A stretch of DNA of 64,000 bases from Pseudomonas sp. StFLB209 (GCF_000829415.1 NZ_AP014637.1:2554001-2618000); one strand, 5' to 3'. Shown: positions 18,401-27,068, numbered from the stretch's first letter. Notes: generated by a model not told the origin, from the letters alone. Numbers and translations: made by a program.

Positions 18401-21400
18401 ACTGGTGCAGCAGTGCGCCAAAGCCCTTGAGGCCGACACTGGCGTCACCCAGTGCACCGAACGTATTGAACCAGGCGCCCAGTACATGCCAGCTGGCCGC
18501 GGCCTGATCACCCTCGCTGAGGGCTTGCAGGGCCAGCACGCTGTCACGCAGTGCCAATACCGCGCCTACCGCAAAGCTGGCCGGCGGGAACGGCAGGGTC
18601 AGGGCCACGGCGACCAGTTCGATGCCGTTGAGCACGATCTTGGCAATCATGTCGCCGCGTCCACTAGTGGTCTCTTCGACATCGCGCAGCTTGCGCAGTA
18701 GCACACGGTCGAAGCAGATTTCATGCAGGTCGTCGTAGGGCTTGTCTGGCAGCGCCGGCGGCAGGCTGTCGCTGCGTTGCTTGAGGTCGATGAAGTAGAA
18801 CGCCAGGGTGCGATTGATTGCTAGCCGGCAGCGGTCCTTGTAGTAATCGCTCATGCCGGTGTGGTGCAGGGTCGGGATGAACCGTGCCAGGGTCCGGAAC
18901 TCCAGGCCGTCCGGGGCTCCTGGTGTGTACAGTAGCGCTTGGGTCGGGCTGCTCAGACCTTCCTGGCAGAGGATGTAGCAACCCTGCACCGTTTCCAGAC
19001 GGGAGATGGGAATGCCTGTGGGTAGCAGTTGGTTGGCGGTATTCAGCACTTCGCCCAGGGCCGGGACACCTGAGGCGATGAACGGATTGTCCAGCCTCAG
19101 TTGCAGTGGATAGACCGGGTAGCGCTGGCGGCTTGGCGCGTCGCTGTGCGCCATCATGGCGATTGACTGCTGGAGCCAGGCGTACTGCGCGGCGCTGATC
19201 TGCTGTTTGAGCAGGGCGAGCAAAGCGGCGTGTTGCATGTGCAAGCGGGTCATGAGCAGGCTGAGCCGGCGCCGGTAGGCATAGCCTTCGTTTTGCGGGT
19301 TGAGGAGGGTGCTCTTGACCAGCGCAATCCAGGCATCGCTGGGCCAGGCACCGCGTACCGAGCCTGCAACCTTTTCCGGGCTCAGCGGCGTCAGGTCGAT
19401 GCCGTCCGGACCAGTGAACGTCGCCTGGGTGTCGGCGCCGGCATTGAAAAAGCCCAGGCTGTCGTCATAGCCGTCGCGCAGCATCTGCCGGTAACTGAGG
19501 GTTTCCCGTGGCGAGGTGATGATCACCTGGTCCGGGTCCACGCTGCCATCGGCCAGCCCCAGCAGAGCGTTGAGCTTGCGGCTGGCCAGTTGCCGGACGA
19601 ACTGCTCGTAGTCGGGGGCCTGGGTGTGGGGGTGCTGCCGATAGGCGCGGCCCAGCGCTTCGATGGCATCTTCCAGGCCTTGCAGCTCGCGGCGGTGCTC
19701 GACGCTGGCGCTCAGGTACCAGCCTGGGGTGTGCTGTTGTTGGTTGTCGATCCTGACCCGCACATGGGCGGTGGCCATGGCATACAGCGCATCGTCGATG
19801 CTGACAGGCTCGACGAAACCCAGCAGGTCGGGCACAGGCTGGGCCTTCTGGCTGAGCTCGAGCAGTTGCTTTTCCAGCTGCGGGCGCTGGGCGCCACGAG
19901 TCTGTTCGAGCAGGTACTGACGTAACTGCGGCGAGGCGCTCCAACTGACCAGTTCGTGCAGCAACTGGCGTTCGTTGTCGAAGCCCTGCAAGGCCTGGTG
20001 CCCTGCGATGCCGCGCGCGAACAGCAGCAAGCGCTCGCCGTCGCCATCTGCCTGAGGCAAGCGAAACACAAGCATCTCGCTCATCAACTGGCCGCCGAAC
20101 TGCAATTGCTGAGCCCGTACGTTGACGGGGCCGGGTTTGCCTTGCAGTCGATCGGCCAGCTCTGCGTCGCTGGCCTGGATATGGCCCTGATACTGGGCGC
20201 TCAGGGCCTGGGCAATGATCTGGCAGCGGATGACCTCGCCCATCATGTACACGACCTGAGCATTGCCATAGGTATGCCGCTGCGCTTCGCCAAAGCGTGC
20301 GCGCAAGTCCAGTTGCTCGACCGCTTCGGCCAGCCATTGGCTGGTCAGCAGCGGATAGGCTGCCGCCAGTGATTGGCCTTCGAGGGTCAGGCTCGTGCCG
20401 CTGTGCAAGTCCGAGTCGGCCAGCAGGTCGTTGCTGTGCAGGCCGCGCAAGGCAAACTCGCTCAACGGGCGGCTGACTTCATAGGGTTCGCCGCCCAGCG
20501 GGCTGAGGCGGCGGTTGGTGACCAGTACCTGGTCCGGATCCAGATCGTAGCCCAGCTCGTTTTGCAGCCGGGTTGCCATGCGGCTGCGGGCAAACTCCCG
20601 GGCACTGGAACAACCCTGCATCAGGCTGAGCAGCAGCAGACGTGCCTGCTCGTAGTCGATCAAACTGTCGAGGTAAGCCTGGCGCTCCCGGGGGCTGGCA
20701 TGGCGTAGCCATTCGGGTTCTGCGCTGGCCTGTTCGCGCAACTGTTGCCCGGCTTCGCGCAGGTGCAGCATGGCGGTCGGGCCGATGAGGCCATGCAGGC
20801 TGAGCGCGCTCTGGACCCCCAGGTGCCAGGCCGCCGGGTCACTTTGGCGCCACTCATCCTGGGCGCAGACGTAAGCGACATCGCGGCGCTGTTTGGTTAT
20901 CTGCTGCTTGATCGCGTGAAGAAAGGGGTCGCTGGCCAGCGGGGCGAAAATCAGCTGTGCCGCCGTGTAGGGTTCGTCCTCCAGGTCCGTATCAGCCTGC
21001 ATGAACTGGAGCAGGTCCTGATGCTGCTGGGTCGTGTTGCGCAGCAACAGGCTGCGCAGTGCCCTGTCGTTGAGCCACTGCAGCAGTTGGGTGCGCAATG
21101 CGTCCAGCGTGTCGAAGCCTTCTGCACCGTAGCCGGGCAAATGCAGCACGCAAGGTCCTTGTTCGCGGCTGAACAGCAGGGCGCCATACACCGGCTGGCC
21201 GGGTTGGTCTTCCTGGCCGAGGTACAGGGCATGCACGACCAGGCTGTCATCAACGTGGTCGGGATTGGCCGAGGGCAGGCAGAGCTGGTAGTCACGGTCC
21301 AGCTCGCCATCGAGGACCTTGAGCAGCAGTTCGTCGCGCAGGCTTTGCTGCAATAGCTGGGCAAACGACTGGTAGCGCAGGCTGCCGGTGATGTCGTTGG

Positions 21401-21578
21401 CGTTCCAGTAGTGCTTGAGCGCTTGCTCCAGGTGACTGGCGATGGCCTGATTGCTGCGTTGTTCGTCGACCTGCAAGGCTGGCAGGTCCTGCAGATGTGT
21501 ATCGAGCCGTGCGGCCTGCTCGATCAGCCGAGCCTCCAGGCTCTGCGGGGTGATAGGGGGGATGCTTGGTAGCGTCAT
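15498..21578 (-). CDS. Giant toxin-like protein, dermonecrotic-toxin-type N-terminus with two C-terminal effector-like domains
   Basis: A 2026-residue protein with no signal peptide. The N-terminal 900 residues resemble the Pseudomonas DUF6543 / dermonecrotic-toxin-like family and carry an internal duplication: DPDQVLVT near 349 and DPDQVIIT near 684. A hydrophobic segment at about 976-1055 could insert in membranes. Two related domains follow at about 1310-1508 and 1701-1893, joined by a Ser/Pro-rich linker; both contain an IEH or LEH motif, an HGIEVR motif and a closing ISIRVRDV or ISLRVFDM. They recall the 'membrane-targeted effector' domain of such toxins, and possibly the C2 region of Pasteurella multocida toxin. 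Only copy 2 has GDSHAS (His1870); copy 1 has LDEKRA. The ATG at 21578 follows AAAGGAAC. Secretion route and target are unknown. Confidence 0.88.
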   Translation of the reverse strand: MTLPSIPPITPQSLEARLIEQAARLDTHLQDLPALQVDEQRSNQAIASHLEQALKHYWNANDITGSLRYQSFAQLLQQSLRDELLLKVLDGELDRDYQLCLPSANPDHVDDSLVVHALYLGQEDQPGQPVYGALLFSREQGPCVLHLPGYGAEGFDTLDALRTQLLQWLNDRALRSLLLRNTTQQHQDLLQFMQADTDLEDEPYTAAQLIFAPLASDPFLHAIKQQITKQRRDVAYVCAQDEWRQSDPAAWHLGVQSALSLHGLIGPTAMLHLREAGQQLREQASAEPEWLRHASPRERQAYLDSLIDYEQARLLLLSLMQGCSSAREFARSRMATRLQNELGYDLDPDQVLVTNRRLSPLGGEPYEVSRPLSEFALRGLHSNDLLADSDLHSGTSLTLEGQSLAAAYPLLTSQWLAEAVEQLDLRARFGEAQRHTYGNAQVVYMMGEVIRCQIIAQALSAQYQGHIQASDAELADRLQGKPGPVNVRAQQLQFGGQLMSEMLVFRLPQADGDGERLLLFARGIAGHQALQGFDNERQLLHELVSWSASPQLRQYLLEQTRGAQRPQLEKQLLELSQKAQPVPDLLGFVEPVSIDDALYAMATAHVRVRIDNQQQHTPGWYLSASVEHRRELQGLEDAIEALGRAYRQHPHTQAPDYEQFVRQLASRKLNALLGLADGSVDPDQVIITSPRETLSYRQMLRDGYDDSLGFFNAGADTQATFTGPDGIDLTPLSPEKVAGSVRGAWPSDAWIALVKSTLLNPQNEGYAYRRRLSLLMTRLHMQHAALLALLKQQISAAQYAWLQQSIAMMAHSDAPSRQRYPVYPLQLRLDNPFIASGVPALGEVLNTANQLLPTGIPISRLETVQGCYILCQEGLSSPTQALLYTPGAPDGLEFRTLARFIPTLHHTGMSDYYKDRCRLAINRTLAFYFIDLKQRSDSLPPALPDKPYDDLHEICFDRVLLRKLRDVEETTSGRGDMIAKIVLNGIELVAVALTLPFPPASFAVGAVLALRDSVLALQALSEGDQAAASWHVLGAWFNTFGALGDASVGLKGFGALLHQFANRGPGNPAIAALKSAPTPLLHAPLRRAPGHDPQKLLASGHFSEQEVASLLRPLSSETPLAKVTPASNPAYAVSQSLQGTTPVASGHAKGVTRIDGKHYIALDGRVYEVQYDARLRLWQIIDPGNPWAFFGKQPVRLNDHGQWQVLDRLQLRGGGKPRFQVLDSQPASAATPTDVSSAYELPAKWKRHGIAIADRAWVAPDDVGLPLPADFFAPLFKEGREAYAVLRETLRKDAAQFFENITPAARPTLPALADDITADGLLKAVFEHSQGLVINETLQTVASKRLLIENMPRLAEQNVEIIYIEHLFTDMHRSKLQKYLTLGNKTKAGSFELKYHFNTVNQGKLLNATADKYDYYHLIKIAHQHGIEVRPLSSTVSYNFAASTAPVHSQDPAALQKMSLFFASRLIDADKTLAPTRRWVVLLDEKRANTYRQVPGISELHGAISIRVRDVPRGQPTRITRDSAPQTGESLSNSDFLLEMPNARRRPPLSPPPSTSSSDTLLPEPSSLDWSLSELLQPPLASSSQTSTRASRRVVNPGEQGFQLDAARQWQQVQAPDWPTAIEPTALQRSLADPLYQIPEQHLETVHQLAFFEHRGLNIYYSLPDENLTTARSLFFKKRAQLQRDARQAQLDHPLPARPKLPQVTALDSPAELLDRLYAQNQGVVVTGSASSIGSKQFIIDNLPNLVERQVKTLYLEHLQLDMHQLDLDLFVEKGLMSKRLLHYLKHLDKQYLTDPAGLYNFEQLVLKAREHGIEVRALDCVTSYYLHNMQGLGATTREQMFNYFAMRTIRRHQDVMGRHKWLALVGDSHASSFDNVPGLAELEPSISLRVFDMPPGETFGPASDPGHLVTTEHGGRKTFVRNDYALGLPSRNAMPRTLAEISQPAPIEVRLFSPGLFLIEDISGPQPVIVHRSRANRIERTAVQRNAQGKLYVDRESWGGTHLRPFDDFAALLLALRRMNMRQVS

Positions 21579-21602
21579 GACGCGCGGGTTCCTTTATCGA
21601 GC

Positions 21603-21647
21603 GCGTGCGGACCTGTGACCCGCACGCAGCCGGGCACCATGCCCGGC
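21603..21647 (-). promoter_or_regulatory. Two tandem hairpins in the leader of the toxin-like gene
   Basis: GCGTGCGG/CCGCACGC (21603-21627) and GCCGGGCA/TGCCCGGC (21629-21647) are perfect 8-bp stems one base apart, ending 25 bases upstream of the toxin-like start codon. No T run follows on either strand. They would fold in the 5' leader of that mRNA and could modulate its translation or elongation. Confidence 0.4.
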
Positions 21648-21763
21648 AAGTCGTCAGGTCAATCAATCTCAATTCGACGGCATGCGGGGGCTATATAGTT
21701 ATTGCACTGCACAGTGATTGGTCCGGGTGCTCAAGCTTCACGCCAAACCGATGGTCTATAGGC

Positions 21764-21769
21764 TATAAT
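21764..21769 (+). promoter_or_regulatory. Candidate -10 box upstream of the carbamoyltransferase gene
   Basis: A perfect TATAAT lies 95 bases before the wapO start in the 285-base gap between the divergent toxin-like and carbamoyltransferase genes. No good -35 hexamer is found at 16-18 bp, so the promoter call is tentative. The gap must hold the promoters of both genes. Confidence 0.4.
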
Positions 21770-21863
21770 CCCGCGCTTTGGCTGCCCCTCGCCATCCGTG
21801 CCGGGGCCCATCATTATCTCGGGCGCACGACGCCTGCATGCAGACTAAAGAGGCTTGACCCTA

Positions 21864-23621
21864 GTGGCATTGACGATCCTGGGCCTGTCCGGCGCCCTTA
21901 GCCATGACCCTTCCGCAGCCCTGTATATCGACGGCAAGCTGATCGCCGCAGCGGAAGAAGAGCGCTTCGTCCGCGACAAGCACGCAAAGAACCGCATGCC
22001 TTACGAGTCGGCGAAGTTCTGCCTGGAACAGGCCGGCATCAAGCCTTCCGACGTTGATGTGGTGGCGATTCCGTTCGCGCCGATCAGCCTGTTCGGCAAG
22101 GCACGCTGGCACTACGCCAAGCGCTACTGGTACGCCCCGGACCGCGCCCTCGACGCGCTGCTGATGGGCAACCGCCGCTACAAGCGCTACCGCAACAAGA
22201 TCGTCTGGTGCCTGGAGCAACTGGGGTTTGACCCGAAGAAGGTCAAGATCGAGCCGGTTGAGCATCACCTGGCCCACGCCGCCAGTGCCTACCATTGCTC
22301 GGGTTTCAAGGAAAAGACCGCGATCCTTGGCATCGACGGCAAGGGCGAGTACGCCACCACCTTCTTCGGCTACGGCGAGAACGGCAAGATCCACAAGATC
22401 AAGGAGTTCTATGACCCGGACTCGCTGGGCGGCCTGTATGGCGCAATCACCGAGTTCCTCGGCTTCGAGATGCTCGATGGCGAATTCAAGGTCATGGGCA
22501 TGGCGCCCTACGGCGATGCCAGCAAATATGACTTCTCGCGTCTGGCAACCTTTGAAAACGGCGAGTTGGTGATCAACACCGAACTGGCCAACGTCATCGG
22601 CCTGCGTCGCTATAAAGAGAACGGCAAGGGGTTTTATTTCTCGCCCAAGCTGATCGAGTGGCTGGGTCCCAAGCGCGAAGGCGATGTCGCCGACGAGCCT
22701 TACATCCACTATGCCGCCAGCATGCAGGCCCTGTTCGAAAAGCTCGCCTTGCAGATGATGGACCACTATCTGGGTGACATCCTCAAGCAAACCGGCAAGA
22801 TCGCCTTCGCTGGCGGCTGCGCGCTGAACGTCAAGCTCAACCAGAAGATCATCGCCCGTCCCGAGGTCAAGGAACTGTTCGTCCAGCCGGCTTCCGGCGA
22901 TGCCGGCACCGCTGTCGGTGCGGCGGCCTATGTCTCCCACGCCCGTGGCGTGCCGGTCGAGAAGATGGAGCACGTCTACCTCGGCCCTGCTTACAGCAAC
23001 GAGGACGTGATTGCCGCCTGTGCCCGTCACCCGAGCCAGCCCAAGTGGCGCAAGATCGACGACATGCCCGAGCGCATTGCGCAGATCATGGTCGATGGCA
23101 ACCCGGTGGCCTGGTTCCAGGGGCGCATGGAGTTCGGGCCGCGCGCGCTGGGCGGTCGTTCGATCATCGGCTGCCCGAGCGTGCCGGGCGTGGCCAACCG
23201 GATCAACGAACAGATCAAGTTCCGCGAGCGCTGGAGACCCTTCTGCCCGTCGATGCTCGACACCGTCGGCCCGCAGATGATCAAGATCGACCATCCTGCG
23301 CCGTTCATGACCTTCACCTTCGAAGTGGCTGAAGAGTGGAAGACCCGCGTGCCGGAAGTCGTCCACGAAGACGGCACCTCGCGGGCCCAGGTGCTCAAGC
23401 GCGAGTACAACCCGCGCTACTACGACATGATGAAGGCGCTGGAAAACCTCACCGGCAACGGCGTGTCGCTGAATACCTCGCTCAACCGCCGTGGCGAGCC
23501 AATGATCTGCTCGCCGACCGACGCCCTGAACATGTTCTTCGGCTCGGACCTGCAATACCTGATCATGGAAGACATCCTGGTCGTCAAAGACGGTGCGAAG
23601 CCTTATGACAGCATCGGCTGA
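21864..23621 (+). CDS. wapO: LPS core carbamoyltransferase (NodU/CmcH family)
   Basis: Predicted to carbamoylate heptose II of the core, as WapO (PA5005) does in P. aeruginosa. The 585-residue protein starts ALTILGLSGALSHDPSAALY and has AAAEEERFVRDKHAKN, HHLAHAASAY and the C-terminal SUA5-like/YrdC-type carbamoyl block FGPRALGGRSI. I chose the GTG at 21864 because AGAGG lies 10 bases upstream; a TTG at 21855 is too close to it. It begins the second half of the LPS core run, which continues without promoter-sized gaps into wapH, mig-14 and dnpA. Confidence 0.92.
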   Translation: MALTILGLSGALSHDPSAALYIDGKLIAAAEEERFVRDKHAKNRMPYESAKFCLEQAGIKPSDVDVVAIPFAPISLFGKARWHYAKRYWYAPDRALDALLMGNRRYKRYRNKIVWCLEQLGFDPKKVKIEPVEHHLAHAASAYHCSGFKEKTAILGIDGKGEYATTFFGYGENGKIHKIKEFYDPDSLGGLYGAITEFLGFEMLDGEFKVMGMAPYGDASKYDFSRLATFENGELVINTELANVIGLRRYKENGKGFYFSPKLIEWLGPKREGDVADEPYIHYAASMQALFEKLALQMMDHYLGDILKQTGKIAFAGGCALNVKLNQKIIARPEVKELFVQPASGDAGTAVGAAAYVSHARGVPVEKMEHVYLGPAYSNEDVIAACARHPSQPKWRKIDDMPERIAQIMVDGNPVAWFQGRMEFGPRALGGRSIIGCPSVPGVANRINEQIKFRERWRPFCPSMLDTVGPQMIKIDHPAPFMTFTFEVAEEWKTRVPEVVHEDGTSRAQVLKREYNPRYYDMMKALENLTGNGVSLNTSLNRRGEPMICSPTDALNMFFGSDLQYLIMEDILVVKDGAKPYDSIG

Positions 23622-24735
23622 GCGCCATGTGCTGCAGTTCTGCCACGGCTATGACGGGCCGTTTCTGGACTGCGCACGGCAGTACGCCAGCCTGTTTGCC
23701 GGCCAGGGCTACCGGGTTACCACGGTATTTCTGACCGGCGAGCATGATCCGGACGTGATCGCCGACTGTGGCTCTGACGAGGTGCTGTTCATGGAGTACA
23801 GCTCCAGCGCCATCCGTGGCCTGAAGCTGGGGGCCATTGCCGCATTGCGCAAAATCGCTGCAGCCAGGCCGTTCGAGTTCTGTATCGCTCACCGTTTCAA
23901 GCCGGTCTACATCACGTTGCTGGCCACAAGGCTGCCGGTCATTGGTGTGCACCATGCCTTTGGCGACTACCAGCGCGCCAGCCGCCGCTTGTTCGCCAAC
24001 CTGTTTCGCCAGCGCCTGAGCCTGCTCGGCGTCTCCGATGCGGTGCGCGATGACATGCGCAAGTGCCTGCCCAAGTGGCCGGCCGAGCGCATCGAAACCC
24101 TTTACAACCGCATTGACGTCGAACAACTGCAAGGCAGTCAGTTCAGTGCCGAAGACGCCCGCCGCGAGCTTAAACTGGCGCCTGACGCCTGGGTGGTCGG
24201 CAATGTTGGCCGGCTGCACCCGGACAAGGATCAGGCGACCTTGCTGCGAGGTTTCGCCCAGGCCTTGCCACAGCTGCCAGCCAACAGTCAGTTGGTGATT
24301 CTCGGCAAGGGCCGTCTGGAGCAGCCGCTCAAGGATCTGGCGATGGAACTGAACATCGCAGGCCACGTGCTGTTTCTTGGCCAGGTGGCCGAGGCGCGCC
24401 GTTACTTCAAAGCCTTCGATGCGTTTGCCCTGAGTTCCGACCACGAGCCGTTCGGCATGGTGCTGCTGGAGGCCATGGTCGCTGGCGTGCCGGTGCTGGC
24501 CAGCAATTGTGGCGGGGCCAAGGAAGTGGTCGAAGGTGTCGGTGTGCTGTTCCCGCTCGGCGATGCCGGGCATCTGGGCCAGGCTCTGGTGCATCTGTCG
24601 CAGCTTGATGCGGCCCAGCGCGAGGCGTGTGCCGAACAGATGCTGGTACGTCTGCGCGAGCGTTTTTCCGATCATGCGGTACGCAAGGTGTTCTGGCGTC
24701 TGCCGCAGGTCAACCGGCTGGTTGCGGGGTCTTGA
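23605..24735 (+). CDS. wapH: LPS core glycosyltransferase, WapH-like (GT4)
   Basis: GT-B glycosyltransferase of 376 residues, placed as WapH (PA5004), which adds an outer-core glucose in P. aeruginosa. VGNVGRLHPDKDQATLL and SSDHEPFGMVLLEAMVAGVPV are the standard GT4 donor-binding blocks with the E-x7-E motif. The start I prefer is the ATG at 23605 (MTASAERHVLQFCHGYDG), overlapping wapO by 17 bases; a GTG at 23593 is the alternative. Its stop overlaps the next start (TGATG). Confidence 0.85.
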   Translation: MTASAERHVLQFCHGYDGPFLDCARQYASLFAGQGYRVTTVFLTGEHDPDVIADCGSDEVLFMEYSSSAIRGLKLGAIAALRKIAAARPFEFCIAHRFKPVYITLLATRLPVIGVHHAFGDYQRASRRLFANLFRQRLSLLGVSDAVRDDMRKCLPKWPAERIETLYNRIDVEQLQGSQFSAEDARRELKLAPDAWVVGNVGRLHPDKDQATLLRGFAQALPQLPANSQLVILGKGRLEQPLKDLAMELNIAGHVLFLGQVAEARRYFKAFDAFALSSDHEPFGMVLLEAMVAGVPVLASNCGGAKEVVEGVGVLFPLGDAGHLGQALVHLSQLDAAQREACAEQMLVRLRERFSDHAVRKVFWRLPQVNRLVAGS

Positions 24736-25631
24736 TGCTCAATCTGTTTCAGGGCTTTCGCGAGCGCGGTTGGTCCGCAAGTGATGCCGCCACTTACCAG
24801 CAAGTCTGGCAGCAATGCGGTGGCAGCGTGGCGACCCATCCACAGGTGGTCGAACGGCTGTCGGCGCTGGCCGGGATTGCCGTGCGCTACCTGACCTGGG
24901 AGCAGGGCGGTGAGATCAAGGGCGCGATTGCGACCTGGGGCCGCGGCCTGGCGCTGGACAAAGCCGAGCTCAAGCGCCGGGGCAAGAAGGGCCTGTTCGA
25001 TCTGGGCAACGCTGAGTTGATCCTGCCGCTGGCCGACGATGCCCGCGTGGCGTTACGACACAGCGCGCGTTATCTGTCGGCCCTCAACGACGGCAAGATC
25101 ACCACCCTCAAGCCGCAGGCTGAATCGCTGGCCATGGCCCGTGAGCCTGAAGACCTGTCGAAGAAGTTTCGCTACAACCAGCGCCGCGAGTTGCGTCTGC
25201 TGGAAGAAGCCGGTGGCACCGTGCACCCGGTCAGTGAGTTCGACAGCGTGACCCTGGCGCAGATCTACTGCGATCTGTTCCAGCGTCGCTGGGGCTTTGC
25301 CGCCACCGGGGCCGAGCGCATGGCTGAGGTCGTCGAGTTGCTGCGTGAATGGCTGATGGGGTCGGTATTGTTTCTGGAGGGCAAACCCATCGCCATCCAG
25401 TTGATCTACCGGGTCGAAGCACCGCAGTGGGTCAGCGTCGAGTATGTCAATGGTGGCGTCGACCCCGAGACCAGGGCGTTCAGCCCTGGCAGCGTGCTCA
25501 GCTTCATCAACACCCAGAGCGCATGGGAAAGTGCTCGGGCCTTGAACAAACCGTTGCGCTTCTCGTTCGGCCGTGCCGACCGCGAATACAAGGACCGTTG
25601 GTGCAACCCTGTGCCGGTATTTCAGGTGTGA
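24735..25631 (+). CDS. mig-14: Mig-14 family protein
   Basis: A 298-residue inner-membrane-associated protein related to Salmonella Mig-14, needed for resistance to cationic antimicrobial peptides, and PA5003 in P. aeruginosa. KKFRYNQRRELRLLEEAGG and FSFGRADREYKDRWCN resemble the GNAT/FemX-like acyltransferase fold used by this family. Its start overlaps the wapH stop by one base and its end overlaps dnpA by four bases (GTGA), so it is translated in the same operon. The substrate is not known. Confidence 0.88.
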   Translation: MLNLFQGFRERGWSASDAATYQQVWQQCGGSVATHPQVVERLSALAGIAVRYLTWEQGGEIKGAIATWGRGLALDKAELKRRGKKGLFDLGNAELILPLADDARVALRHSARYLSALNDGKITTLKPQAESLAMAREPEDLSKKFRYNQRRELRLLEEAGGTVHPVSEFDSVTLAQIYCDLFQRRWGFAATGAERMAEVVELLREWLMGSVLFLEGKPIAIQLIYRVEAPQWVSVEYVNGGVDPETRAFSPGSVLSFINTQSAWESARALNKPLRFSFGRADREYKDRWCNPVPVFQV

Positions 25632-27031
25632 GCCGCAAACAGCAGTTACTCAAGCGCCACCGGCGCAACAAGCGTATCGCCCTGTCGGTCGGGCTGGTGG
25701 TCTTGCTCGCCCTCGGGGCGTGGCTGGGCTGGTGGCTGGTGCCGCTGCTCGCCGTGCTGGCCTGGGTTGCCCACGAGGCCTGGTTCGCCGACCATCTGTT
25801 CTATGCCCCCGGCGACGACTATCAGTACCGCTTTGCCGACGCCGACCAGGTTGCGGGTGTGCGGCTGGACGACGGCCGTTTGCAGCTCGAACGGCCCCAT
25901 CCGTTGCAGGGTGACGAGACACTGATTCTGGCGTTGAGCGTGCGCAGCCACTGGCTGGGACGCTTTTTCGATCCTGCGGTGCTGCTCAGCGGCCTGGGCG
26001 AGACCGACGTGCAAACCTTCGAGCGCGGCGTGAACGGTGTTCGTTACCTGAACCTGACCGGGCTGGGGCATGTGCTCAATGAGGGCGCGCTGCAACTGCG
26101 CGGGCGTTTCTGTCGGCTGGAAGGGGCACCGCAGCTGTGGGCATTCCGCGCCGCCGACCCGCGCCGCCAGCGGGTCATGGTCATCGCTCCGCATGCCGAT
26201 GACGCCGAACTGGCCGCCTACGGGCTTTATAGCCAGGCCGATGAAGCCTGGATCGTGACCCTGACTGCCGGTGAAATCGAAGCCGAACACTATCAGGCCA
26301 TGGGCATGAACAAGGCCGAAGCGGCGCGTCTGAAAGGTCGCCTGCGCGCCTGGGACAGCATTGCGGTGCCGCGCTGGGCCGGTGTGCCTGAGCAGCGCTG
26401 TGTGCAACTGGGTTATTTCTGCCTGCAATTGCCCGCCATGCAGGCTGCCCCCGAGCAAGCCGTGGCGTCCCGCGAAGCGCAGCTGGACGATACCCGGCTG
26501 TTTCGCCAGTTCAATACCCTTGAATTGCCGGGCGATGATGGCGTACCCAGCTGGAACAACCTGCTGGCCGACTTGCGCGCGCTGATTCTCAACGCCCGCC
26601 CCCAGGTGCTGGTCATGCCGGATCCGGCCATCGACCCGCACCCTGATCACATCTGCGCCCAAGCTGCCGTGCGCGAAGCCTTGCAGGGTCTGGAGTGGCA
26701 GCCGGAGGTGGTGCTGGGCTACGCCAATCACCTGCATGACAACGACCGCTGGCCGATGGGCGATGCGCACAGCGGGGTGACCCTGCCGCCGGTATTCGAT
26801 GCGCAATCGCGTGTGCCCTATAGCCTGGTGCTGCCGACCGACGTACGCCGCGACAAGGCCATGGCACTGGGCATGATGCATGATTTGCAGCCCGCGCTGC
26901 CGTTCAAGCGCCGTCTGCGGCGCAGCCTGCAGCGGCTGCTGGCCGGGCGGCGCTGGCCGGCCGAAGGCGAGAACGAGTTTTTCCGTAAGGCTGTGCGGCG
27001 ACACGAGTTGTTCTGGCGCAGCGAAATCTGA
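25628..27031 (+). CDS. dnpA: PIG-L family de-N-acetylase, DnpA-like
   Basis: Putative LPS-active de-N-acetylase; dnpA (PA5002) influences fluoroquinolone persistence in P. aeruginosa. The 467-residue protein starts with a GTG overlapping the mig-14 stop, then a basic KRHRRNKR and two adjacent hydrophobic helices (about residues 16-50). The PIG-L zinc motif appears as APHADDAELAAYG near residue 190 (the usual P in PHPDDE is A here), followed by DPHPDH near residue 337. This suggests a membrane-anchored enzyme facing the core-assembly site. Confidence 0.88.
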   Translation: MSRKQQLLKRHRRNKRIALSVGLVVLLALGAWLGWWLVPLLAVLAWVAHEAWFADHLFYAPGDDYQYRFADADQVAGVRLDDGRLQLERPHPLQGDETLILALSVRSHWLGRFFDPAVLLSGLGETDVQTFERGVNGVRYLNLTGLGHVLNEGALQLRGRFCRLEGAPQLWAFRAADPRRQRVMVIAPHADDAELAAYGLYSQADEAWIVTLTAGEIEAEHYQAMGMNKAEAARLKGRLRAWDSIAVPRWAGVPEQRCVQLGYFCLQLPAMQAAPEQAVASREAQLDDTRLFRQFNTLELPGDDGVPSWNNLLADLRALILNARPQVLVMPDPAIDPHPDHICAQAAVREALQGLEWQPEVVLGYANHLHDNDRWPMGDAHSGVTLPPVFDAQSRVPYSLVLPTDVRRDKAMALGMMHDLQPALPFKRRLRRSLQRLLAGRRWPAEGENEFFRKAVRRHELFWRSEI

Positions 27032-27068
27032 TTCAGCTTCAGCAGGCAGCAGTACTGCAAGGAAATCC

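Noticed and set aside
15498..21578. The toxin-like gene as recently acquired foreign DNA
   Set aside because: By eye its GC content and codon use look like the neighbours, and no integrase, IS or att-like repeats flank it, so recent transfer cannot be claimed from the sequence alone.
21861..23555. A 564-codon minus-strand frame opposite the carbamoyltransferase gene
   Set aside because: Shadow frame; the plus-strand gene has conserved family motifs throughout.
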